14,316 nt of DNA from an uncultured bacterium (GTDB lineage: Bacteria; Cyanobacteriota; Vampirovibrionia; Gastranaerophilales; Gastranaerophilaceae). The position numbers and the translations under genes were made by a program. Where the stretch lies: the NCBI GenBank assembly GCA_900554385.1, contig USHE01000025.1:1-14316 (forward strand). Direction: 5' to 3'. Each line of letters starts with the position of its first letter. Positions within the stretch are counted from its first letter, which is position 1. Under the pieces are notes generated by a model, which saw nothing but the letters and a program-made list of their open reading frames with translations, made no database searches and was not told the DNA's origin. This document shows, one piece after another, positions 6,520 to 12,904 of this stretch.

Positions 6520-6634
6520 TTGCTATTTATGTAAACAAATGTTACGAAAATAAGCCATGCTGAAATCGAGAAGTTTTATTTTTGTTTATATATATGTCAC
6601 GAGAATGTTAATTAGATATTAAGGAGTGAGATAT

Positions 6635-6994
6635 ATGAATTCTATCAATGCAAAATCTTCTAACAATCTTAACACTGGAATTAACCAACGCCCTGTTGAA
6701 TCTGTAGAAACAGCAGGTTCACTGGCATATAATAACCAACCAAGCTGGATAGCAACACCTCAATACGATTCATACACATCATCAAATCCGTTTGCACCGG
6801 CAATCGATTATTCAAGCTACTCTTCATCAGAAAGTGCAACAGTAGCAAGCACAGGTTTCCTAGCAAGTTTTTCAAGTGCAGTATCTACTATTGGCGGTGA
6901 TTCAGCTTTCAGTGGTGGAGCTTCTGCTGGCGGATTTTCAGGCGGATGTGCATGCTCTTGTTCTTCCGGCGGTGGTTTTTCATCATTCGTATAA
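6635..6994 (+). CDS. Small Ser/Gly-rich protein with a Gly-Cys-Ser tail, function unknown
   Basis: A 119-residue protein matching no family I know. The N-terminal about 60 residues are polar (Asn, Gln, Ser, Tyr). Residues 59-72 are very Ser-rich (YSSYSSSESATV). The C-terminus is low-complexity Gly/Ser/Ala with three cysteines in a CxCxC cluster (C105, C107, C109: GGFSGGCACSCSSGGG). There is no signal peptide or membrane helix. The ATG at 6635 is chosen over the in-frame GTG at 6626 because AAGGAG (6621-6626) ends 8 bases before it and overlaps the GTG. It is monocistronic: intergenic region upstream, terminator 43 bases downstream. The tail resembles the Gly/Cys/Ser cores of azole-modified peptides (microcin B17 type), but no modification enzyme is nearby. 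A surface or structural role is equally possible. Confidence 0.75.
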   Translation: MNSINAKSSNNLNTGINQRPVESVETAGSLAYNNQPSWIATPQYDSYTSSNPFAPAIDYSSYSSSESATVASTGFLASFSSAVSTIGGDSAFSGGASAGGFSGGCACSCSSGGGFSSFV

Positions 6995-7036
6995 TAAGGT
7001 TTAAAGTAAAGAAATAAATGAAAATGGATTAATATA

Positions 7037-7063
7037 GGCGGTTGATTTCAAACCGCCTTTTTT
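7037..7063 (+). terminator. Rho-independent terminator after the Ser/Gly/Cys-tailed protein
   Basis: GGCGGTT (7037-7043) pairs with AACCGCC (7051-7057) across a 7-base loop (GATTTCA), followed by six Ts (7058-7063). It separates the 119-residue gene from the GIY-YIG gene, which begins 16 bases later. Confidence 0.93.
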
Positions 7064-7079
7064 ATTGTAAATTTGTAAA

Positions 7080-7328
7080 ATGGATAAAAAGTATTATACA
7101 TATATACTTCTAATTGAAAATAATTCGCTATATTGCGGTTATACAGATGATGTTGAAAAAAGGTTTCAGACGCATCTTTCGGGAAAAGGCGCAAAGTACA
7201 CACGCGCACATAAACCTATAAAAATTGTGTATACAAAAGAATTTAACACTAAATCTGAAGCTATGAAAGAAGAATATAGAATAAAAAATCTGTCACACAG
7301 CGAAAAATTAAAGTTAATTAATATGTAA
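7080..7328 (+). CDS. Small GIY-YIG nuclease-superfamily protein (YhbQ/UPF0213-like)
   Basis: An 82-residue protein consisting of just a GIY-YIG domain. Visible motifs: YTYIL (6-10, the GIY strand), LYCGYT (17-22, the YIG strand), the catalytic-type Arg in EKRFQTH (R28, H32), the GKGAKYTRAHKP segment (35-46) typical of the YhbQ/UPF0213 group, and SEAMKEEYRIKNL (59-71), with E65 as the likely metal-binding glutamate. The family is slightly longer (about 90-100 residues); this one ends just after the last helix. Bacterial members are linked to DNA repair or processing, but the substrate is poorly defined. No good ribosome binding site precedes the ATG and the gene starts 16 bases after a terminator, so its promoter must overlap that region. 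Confidence 0.9.
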   Translation: MDKKYYTYILLIENNSLYCGYTDDVEKRFQTHLSGKGAKYTRAHKPIKIVYTKEFNTKSEAMKEEYRIKNLSHSEKLKLINM

Positions 7329-7418
7329 ATAATTTGTAACAAAAGTGTTATATTATTAAAGAATAGTGAATAAAATGCCGATATTCCAACTAAGGAAATT
7401 AACAAAAGGGAACATGTT

Positions 7419-9449
7419 ATGGGAATGTCAGCATCACAAGCAAGATTATTGTATATTACCGCACAGTTAAATAATCTGTCTTTACAAGGGCAAAATGTTT
7501 CTGATGCTAAAATAAGATTATCAATGGATTCTGAAAGAATTCAGGAAAAATACACACGCGCTCTTTCAAATAGCCGTCTTTATATTAATCCGAATATTTT
7601 TACTATTGAAGGTGGAACTACAAAATCAGAACTCATTACACTTGAAAATCTAAAAGGACAAAATTTATTTGTATATGACGGGTCAAAAATTCTTGGCTAC
7701 AATTACGAAAAGAAAGACACCGGAAAAACAGAAAAAGTAATTGTAGGATACGAAGATGATCTTACAAAACCAATTTATCCGACTAAAAAGGAAACTGAAA
7801 CTTTTAGAACAGCTTCTAATACAATTCCTGCATACGGAACAGAAACACTTGATAAAATGAATGAAATTGTTGCAGCAACAGGACTTGGTGAAAATGACCT
7901 TGAAACTGTTTCTTATACAACAATGGTTAATGGTCAGAAAAAAGAGATTAATTCAATTTCTATCAAGTCACAAGCTGGATTTGATGCCATTATTGAACAG
8001 ATGGCGAACAACCCGGATGCGGCAAAACAAAACTATGTACTTGATTTACCTGATGGTGTTGATATTAGTTTGGCAGGTTATAACTGGCATGGTATCAATG
8101 GTTTTCAGGGTATCTTTGACGGAAACGGCAAAACAATTAAAGGCTTAAACGGCGACGCAGGTTTCTTCAATTCATTGTACGGTGTTGCAAAAAATATCAA
8201 CCTTGAAGGCGCAAATATAACAGCAGAAACAGATGCACTTGGCGCATTATCAAATTATCTTGCTGACGGTGCTTCAATTGAAAACTGTAATGCAACAGAT
8301 GTAAATATTACTTGTAATTTACAGCCTAACACAAAATATCCTGTAGGGTATGTACCTGAAAGAGCATCTGTAGGCGGACTTGTTGGATTGAGCAACGGTA
8401 ACGTAAGCAATTCAAGCGTTACAGGTACAATCAATGTTCCAAATGCAGATGACAGCTTTGGTTTTATTGGCGGATTTATCGGTGCTAATACAAATATTGT
8501 CAAAGGTGAAAGCGAAATCAAAAATTGCTATGCTGATGTTGACATAAAACTCGGTGCAGGAAGCGATTATTCAAACTCAATCAACAACTTCATAGGCGAT
8601 GATTCACACGAAACTACAATTAAAAACTGCGTTGCAATGGGTGCAATTACAAACGCTGGCGGAGCAACCATTAATGCTTCAGATTTAGCTTGCCGCGGTC
8701 CTGTACTCGAATCTGATACCAGCAATATGATGGCTCTTGATACAAGAAATAACAATAACGTACTTTACTGGAGCAATTCAAAATCACCAACTTACGACAG
8801 TGGTTCTACTAATGTCGGAGTTTTAGGAACAGCAGGACAAGAAACACTTTCTGACGGTTCAAAGGCAAATGTTTGGATTCATGATGGAGCAGACGGCTAT
8901 AACGATCAAAATCAGGCAACTTCTCAAGCAAACGGACTTCCGGTATTAAATCTAAAAGAACTTCAGGAAGACGCTCTTGCTAAAGAAGATACAAAAGAAA
9001 CCCCTGATACAACCCAGCCTCCTATCGGGTATGAACAAAAGCCGATTTATAAAGATGTTCCTATATTTGAAACGGTTCTTGTTGAAGACGATAGTTTTGG
9101 CGGTCTATCTTCTCTTGAACTTGAAACAGGTATAAGAAACGGGAAATATCAACTTGTATCACCTTCTAAAGAAAATTCAACACAAGGTTTTGAAATAAAC
9201 GGAACTGACTACGACCTCGTTTCATTAGAAAGCTGCACTGCAATAGTTGATAAACAGGACAGTAACGCAGTTGCTCTTGCTGAAGCTGAGTACGAAAAAA
9301 GCATGGAAGCAATTCAGGCACAAGACAAAAGATATGAAATTGACCAGAAAAAAATTGACACTCAATACGACGCACTGCTTGCAGAAGAAGAAAGTTTAAA
9401 ATCAGTTTTAAACAAAAACGTAGAAAGATCTTTTAAAACATTCGGTTAA
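7419..9449 (+). CDS. GLUG-type beta-helix protein between conserved terminal helices
   Basis: A 676-residue protein, probably a surface, adhesin-like or secreted structural protein. The N-terminus (MGMSASQARLLYITAQLNNL...) is helical and of a type I recall as recurring in Gastranaerophilales. Residues 205-420 look like a right-handed beta-helix with GLUG-like repeats: FDGNGKTIKGLNGDAGFF (233-250), GGLVGLSNGNVSNSSVTG (319-336), GGFIGANTNIV (351-361) then IKNCYADVDI (367-376), and TTIKNCVAMGAITNAGG (399-415). A Thr/Pro/acidic linker (520-560) follows, then a C-terminal charged coiled coil (618-672, ending NKNVERSFKTFG). There is no signal peptide. GYE..KPIY occurs near both ends of the core (about 110-120 and 537-544). 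The start is supported by AAAGGG at 7405-7410, 8 bases upstream. It is followed after 16 bases by the metallopeptidase-like gene, a likely operon. Exact function unknown. Confidence 0.85.
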   Translation: MGMSASQARLLYITAQLNNLSLQGQNVSDAKIRLSMDSERIQEKYTRALSNSRLYINPNIFTIEGGTTKSELITLENLKGQNLFVYDGSKILGYNYEKKDTGKTEKVIVGYEDDLTKPIYPTKKETETFRTASNTIPAYGTETLDKMNEIVAATGLGENDLETVSYTTMVNGQKKEINSISIKSQAGFDAIIEQMANNPDAAKQNYVLDLPDGVDISLAGYNWHGINGFQGIFDGNGKTIKGLNGDAGFFNSLYGVAKNINLEGANITAETDALGALSNYLADGASIENCNATDVNITCNLQPNTKYPVGYVPERASVGGLVGLSNGNVSNSSVTGTINVPNADDSFGFIGGFIGANTNIVKGESEIKNCYADVDIKLGAGSDYSNSINNFIGDDSHETTIKNCVAMGAITNAGGATINASDLACRGPVLESDTSNMMALDTRNNNNVLYWSNSKSPTYDSGSTNVGVLGTAGQETLSDGSKANVWIHDGADGYNDQNQATSQANGLPVLNLKELQEDALAKEDTKETPDTTQPPIGYEQKPIYKDVPIFETVLVEDDSFGGLSSLELETGIRNGKYQLVSPSKENSTQGFEINGTDYDLVSLESCTAIVDKQDSNAVALAEAEYEKSMEAIQAQDKRYEIDQKKIDTQYDALLAEEESLKSVLNKNVERSFKTFG

Positions 9450-9465
9450 TAAATAAGGATTACAA

Positions 9466-10701
9466 ATGGCTATTGAAGTATCAACAGCAAAACTAAATAC
9501 AATTATAACTTCCGATGCATCAAAAAAGCAGGACAGCGAACTTGCTCTACCTGAAACAAATTCCAGCAATGATGCCTGGTTATTGTCTATCACTGCACGT
9601 TACAATAAAGATGCTCTTACTCAAGTTGAAAGAGTTATGAGTACAAATGAAGTTATTGATGGTACTGTTGCTGCTGAAATAGATAAGATTATAGCAGAAG
9701 AAGACCAAATAAATGCAGTATTAAAAGAAAATGCCAATACGCTTAATGCAGACAAAATAGACACACTGCAGCAATCATTACGTGCCACTACCGCAAAAAC
9801 TATCGGATTTGTTAAATATACAGGGAAATCCAAAATTAATGCAAAAACAGATACTACTTCGATTAAAAATTCAATAGTCGCTTATAATGCAGCAGAAAAA
9901 AAACTTTTTGAAGATTCAATTGATGTAATGTGTGAATGGCTTGACGATTACATCGCAAACTACAACGTACGAGTTGCTCAAGGCAATATGAACGGTGATT
10001 CGGAAGTAAAACTTTCATTTTTACTTGAAGCAAGAAAAGCAATTGAAAATTGTGATTTCAAAGTGGGATTTGGAACTGTAGGCACAGGTCAGAATGACAA
10101 CTTTACACCTGATGACACAACTATGGGTTCCTATAACCCAAGTATGCTTATGTACAATAATGGAACACTTGTCGGATATGATACATACCACTTGAACGGT
10201 CCTGACAGAAGCATTTTATTAAATCCAAGTTATTTTATGCCTGACAGAAAATACTCAAATGTGGATGAAATAAAAGCAGCAATCCAAGCTGGTACAACAT
10301 CTTTCAATCCGGTTGATCTTCTTGTAGATGAGGCGGCTTATAATAATTATTGCAAAACTAACTTAGCAGCAACATTATGGCATGAATTAATCCACTCAAC
10401 TCATATTTATAATGAATATGTAACTTATTTCGCTACAGATGCTTATGAAGACGACATTGCAAACAAAGAGGTTGAAGGGTTTTCTGTTAATACCTTAAAC
10501 TTTTTGAAGCAAGCTTTCCCTGGATTTGCTAATGGCGTAACTTATAAAAGCGTAGGCGTTACACACTATTTCGATAATTACAATGATGTAGTTGATTTTG
10601 CGTGGGATGCAATTCAAAATAATAAAGAAGCCTTTGATCTTTACATGCCTGGTGTTTCAAAAGCTGAATTTGAATCTGAATTGAAAAACTTTATTGCATA
10701 A
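9466..10701 (+). CDS. HExxH zinc metallopeptidase-like protein (possibly M91/NleD-like)
   Basis: A 411-residue protein. It has a zincin motif WHELIHSTH (305-313; H306, E307, H310) on a predicted helix, and a downstream glutamate-containing segment NKEVEGFSVN (333-342; E335 or E337) placed as the third zinc ligand of a gluzincin. HELIHxxH resembles the M91 (NleD) effector peptidases, but I cannot confirm the family. The N-terminal 130 residues are polar and helical and contain WLLSITARYN (38-47), which matches the LLxITA motif at the start of the upstream beta-helix protein. The middle region (220-262) resembles the strand before the active-site helix in such enzymes (YNGTLVGYDTYHLNG-like, ILLNPSYF). 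There is no signal peptide or membrane segment. AAGGA at 9455-9459 sets the start. It converges on the next gene with 6 bases between stops and no visible terminator. Confidence 0.8.
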   Translation: MAIEVSTAKLNTIITSDASKKQDSELALPETNSSNDAWLLSITARYNKDALTQVERVMSTNEVIDGTVAAEIDKIIAEEDQINAVLKENANTLNADKIDTLQQSLRATTAKTIGFVKYTGKSKINAKTDTTSIKNSIVAYNAAEKKLFEDSIDVMCEWLDDYIANYNVRVAQGNMNGDSEVKLSFLLEARKAIENCDFKVGFGTVGTGQNDNFTPDDTTMGSYNPSMLMYNNGTLVGYDTYHLNGPDRSILLNPSYFMPDRKYSNVDEIKAAIQAGTTSFNPVDLLVDEAAYNNYCKTNLAATLWHELIHSTHIYNEYVTYFATDAYEDDIANKEVEGFSVNTLNFLKQAFPGFANGVTYKSVGVTHYFDNYNDVVDFAWDAIQNNKEAFDLYMPGVSKAEFESELKNFIA

Positions 10702-10707
10702 TCATAA

Positions 10708-11907
10708 TTACTCATCCAGAAATCTGTTTAAGTCCATTTCAGGCTTTGAATTTCCTACAGGTACAAGTTTTTGAAGTTCAGCCTCTGCTTGCGCCTCGCG
10801 CTTAGCTTTTTCGGCTTCTTGCTTTATACGTTCCTTTTCAGCTTTTTGTTTTTCTTTTTCAATTCTTTTTTGCTCTTTTGCCTCATCTTTAAGTTTCTTT
10901 TTCTCTAGGCGTTCAGCTTCTTTTTGATCACGAATGGCTTTCTTTTCTTCATAAATCTGAACAGTATCATTTCGTGTTGTAGTTCCTTTAACCTTCTGTT
11001 GATATTTATATTCCTTTGTATCTTTTTTGTAGTCAGCATTAAGCTCTTTTATTTCAGACTTATATTCGTCATTCATCTTCTTTAATTCAGCTTTATCTTC
11101 GGCTTTTTTACGTTTTTCTTCAGACTTTTCAAAACGCTTAACCTGTTCTTCTTCAACTTGGAGTTGATCTGGCGGCACAACACCATCTTGAATAATTTTA
11201 AAACCGTTGATACTTACCTGAACATTTTTATTAGTAAAGGAAATCAATCTGGTCTGCTCGCCTTTAGCATCAACACTCCAAGACCCAAGAAATACAGGAT
11301 CTTTTCCGGTGTAAGCGTATGCATAGGCGATAATTCTATCAGGGTCATTCAGGTCAAACCCCAGCGGATAAATATCCCAGCGTTTATCATCAAGATTTAC
11401 GTCCTGATATTGTTTCCAGTAGTATACTATTGCAGCACGAAGTTCCTTCAAATCATATGATGTCTTTGTTGTAAAATCATAGACAATTGCATTTGTCTGC
11501 CATATCCCGTCTTTTGAATAGCCAATTTTCTCTTTAACAAGCAATTTAGAGCCGTCAGGAGAAAAATCAATTGGAGTTAGGGTTCTAAAAGAATAACCGT
11601 CAGTAATTGACTTATCTGTAGATAAAATTGGTACGGGATATCTGTGCATTACATTTGCCTTAAGAATTTTATTCAAATTCGTTTCATTTTTTTCGAGAGG
11701 AATGACAAATAAATCACATGCGACTGCCGCACTTGACGGATAATAATAAATAGAAGGATAAACAAGTATTGAAAAATCAGGCGAAGCTATCCCTTGAGCA
11801 TTTTGCTGTCTTCTTGCGTAAAATGTTCTCTTAATTGATAATTCCGGACTCCCCGGAGGATTGTTATAGCGAACGATTTTATAAGTCGGCTGTGGAACGT
11901 ACTTCAT
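10708..11907 (-). CDS. Beta-rich protein with a long charged coiled-coil tail, possibly the separated 3' part of the upstream gene
   Basis: A 399-residue protein of unknown function. Residues 1-245 are beta-rich, with one propeller-like repeat signature (TPIDFSPDGSKLLVKEK, 111-127) and a segment DLNDPDRIIAYAYAY (185-199), so a WD40/PD40-like fold is possible. Residues 248-378 are an almost uninterrupted Lys/Glu-rich coiled coil, followed by a short tail (PEMDLNRFLDE). There is no signal peptide. The ATG at 11907 has AAAAGG 7 bases upstream. However, the frame is open back to the TAA of the preceding signal-peptide gene (11938-11940) and continues in the same frame through it. Removing that one stop would give a single exported protein of about 509 residues from the ATG at 12237. 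It may thus be a real second gene or the 3' half of a disrupted one. Confidence 0.75.
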   Translation of the reverse strand: MKYVPQPTYKIVRYNNPPGSPELSIKRTFYARRQQNAQGIASPDFSILVYPSIYYYPSSAAVACDLFVIPLEKNETNLNKILKANVMHRYPVPILSTDKSITDGYSFRTLTPIDFSPDGSKLLVKEKIGYSKDGIWQTNAIVYDFTTKTSYDLKELRAAIVYYWKQYQDVNLDDKRWDIYPLGFDLNDPDRIIAYAYAYTGKDPVFLGSWSVDAKGEQTRLISFTNKNVQVSINGFKIIQDGVVPPDQLQVEEEQVKRFEKSEEKRKKAEDKAELKKMNDEYKSEIKELNADYKKDTKEYKYQQKVKGTTTRNDTVQIYEEKKAIRDQKEAERLEKKKLKDEAKEQKRIEKEKQKAEKERIKQEAEKAKREAQAEAELQKLVPVGNSKPEMDLNRFLDE

Positions 11908-11937
11908 ATCCGAACCTTTTTCAACTTTAGGAATTTC

Positions 11938-12237
11938 TTAATCTTGTACAGTTTTGTCTTTTGGAACGGAAAAAAGTTCGTATACATCACCCGTCAAAAA
12001 CCCTGAGGGATTTCTCTCCAGAACACGTTTTTCATATTTTTCTTTTGCTTCTTGTTTTTGAAGTTCGTGGACATAGCGCATTTCCTGCTGGCGAGCATCC
12101 CCTCTAAATGGCTCTGATATTTTCTCTTTAACTTTTCCCAGATTAATCTCCGGCAAGTCAATATCAGGAAGTTCTACAGCATAAGCTGATGTTCCACAAA
12201 TCGCTACAGAGAACAAAAGCAGCAACCCTTTTTTCAT
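11938..12237 (-). CDS. Short signal-peptide protein, possibly the 5' part of a gene split by a TAA
   Basis: A 99-residue protein. Residues 1-20 are a clear signal peptide (MKKGLLLLFSVAICGTSAYA, then VELPD). It continues with DIDLPEINLGKVKEKISEPF and a charged helix rich in Glu, Lys, Gln and Arg (QQEMRYVHELQKQEAKEKYEKR), then GFLTGDVYELFSVPKDKTVQD. The ATG at 12237 lies one base after the response regulator stop (TAAGATG), so it is translationally coupled; an in-frame TTG at 12246 would add only three residues. No family recognised. The end is abrupt and hydrophilic, and the same frame continues beyond the TAA into the next gene, which is why a split gene is suspected. Confidence 0.75.
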   Translation of the reverse strand: MKKGLLLLFSVAICGTSAYAVELPDIDLPEINLGKVKEKISEPFRGDARQQEMRYVHELQKQEAKEKYEKRVLERNPSGFLTGDVYELFSVPKDKTVQD

Positions 12238-12238
12238 C

Positions 12239-12904
12239 TTAGACAAGACCTTCCTTCATTGCCATTGCAGTTGCTTTTGCACGTGTGCGAACATACAATT
12301 TTTGCAAAATACTATGAACGTGTGTTTTTGTTGTAGAAATTGTTATGCAAAGCTTATCTGCAATCTGTGGATTTGTAAGCCCGTCAACAATCAATGCTAA
12401 AACATCCATCTCCCGTTCAGTCAGTCCGTATAGATTTTTACCGAGTTTGTAATTAATTTCGCCGCGTCTTTCTTCATTAACATTGGTACGTCTGATATTA
12501 GTTAAGACAACCTTTGCAATGGCAGGATCAAGCCAGCCTGTACCTTCGCTTACAGCAAGAACTGCAGAAATTGTCTGGTCAACAGTTGCGCCTTTAGTAA
12601 TATACCCGTCTGCCCCTGCTTGAAAAGCATCAAAAATATCGTCTTCATCTTCCCTTGAGGTATACATTAAAACTTTAATTTCTGGTCTGTCTTCTTTAAT
12701 AAGTCTTGTAGCCTCAATACCGTCAATTGTGGGCAGCCCAATATCCATAATAACCAAATCAGGTTTCATAGAAAGAGCCTTATCTACACCTTCCTGCCCA
12801 TCAACTGCCATATCCAAAATTTCTATATTAGGGTTCTTACTCAAAACCACCGACAGTGCAACGCGTGCCATATCCTGATCTTCAATAATAAGTACCTTAA
12901 CCAT
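12239..12904 (-). CDS. NarL/FixJ-type response regulator
   Basis: A 221-residue DNA-binding two-component regulator. The receiver domain (1-120) has the acidic pair E8/D9, phosphoacceptor D54 (VIMDIGLP), T82 (LMYTSRE) and K104 (YITKGA), so all switch residues are present. A LuxR-type helix-turn-helix occupies about 159-218 (LTEREMDVLALIVDGLTNPQ; IADKLCITISTTKTHVHSIL). The ATG at 12904 overlaps the kinase stop by 8 bases (ATGGTTAA), and the exported-protein gene follows after one base. The kinase is therefore the expected phosphodonor, and the downstream genes may be part of its regulon or of a shared envelope-stress function. Confidence 0.96.
   Translation of the reverse strand: MVKVLIIEDQDMARVALSVVLSKNPNIEILDMAVDGQEGVDKALSMKPDLVIMDIGLPTIDGIEATRLIKEDRPEIKVLMYTSREDEDDIFDAFQAGADGYITKGATVDQTISAVLAVSEGTGWLDPAIAKVVLTNIRRTNVNEERRGEINYKLGKNLYGLTEREMDVLALIVDGLTNPQIADKLCITISTTKTHVHSILQKLYVRTRAKATAMAMKEGLV

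Larger units (their letters stand above)
6325..6634. other. Intergenic region of about 310 bases between divergent genes
   Basis: It must hold the divergent promoters of the AMIN-like gene and the 119-residue protein, but I see no clear -35/-10 pair for either. It holds a GC-stemmed hairpin (6432-6463) that does not follow any gene, an inverted repeat (6499-6519), and tandem GTTAC units (around 6480-6491). Short open frames here lack ribosome binding sites. Confidence 0.6.

Noticed and set aside
6470..6553. 27-residue open frame on the plus strand in the large intergenic region
   Set aside because: No ribosome binding site, and the composition is that of random AT-rich DNA.
6557..6622. 21-residue open frame just upstream of the 119-residue gene
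   Set aside because: No ribosome binding site; it overlaps the ribosome binding site of the real gene.
6325..6634. CRISPR array, attachment site or insertion-sequence remnant
   Set aside because: No regularly spaced repeats, terminal inverted repeats or transposase-like frames are present.
7337..7350. TAACA-AAAG-TGTTA inverted repeat before the beta-helix gene
   Set aside because: Only 5-bp arms in AT-rich sequence, expected by chance, with no second copy at the same distance from another start.
9466..10701. Metallopeptidase-like gene as a Sec-exported protein
   Set aside because: The N-terminus is polar with no hydrophobic stretch, so there is no signal peptide.
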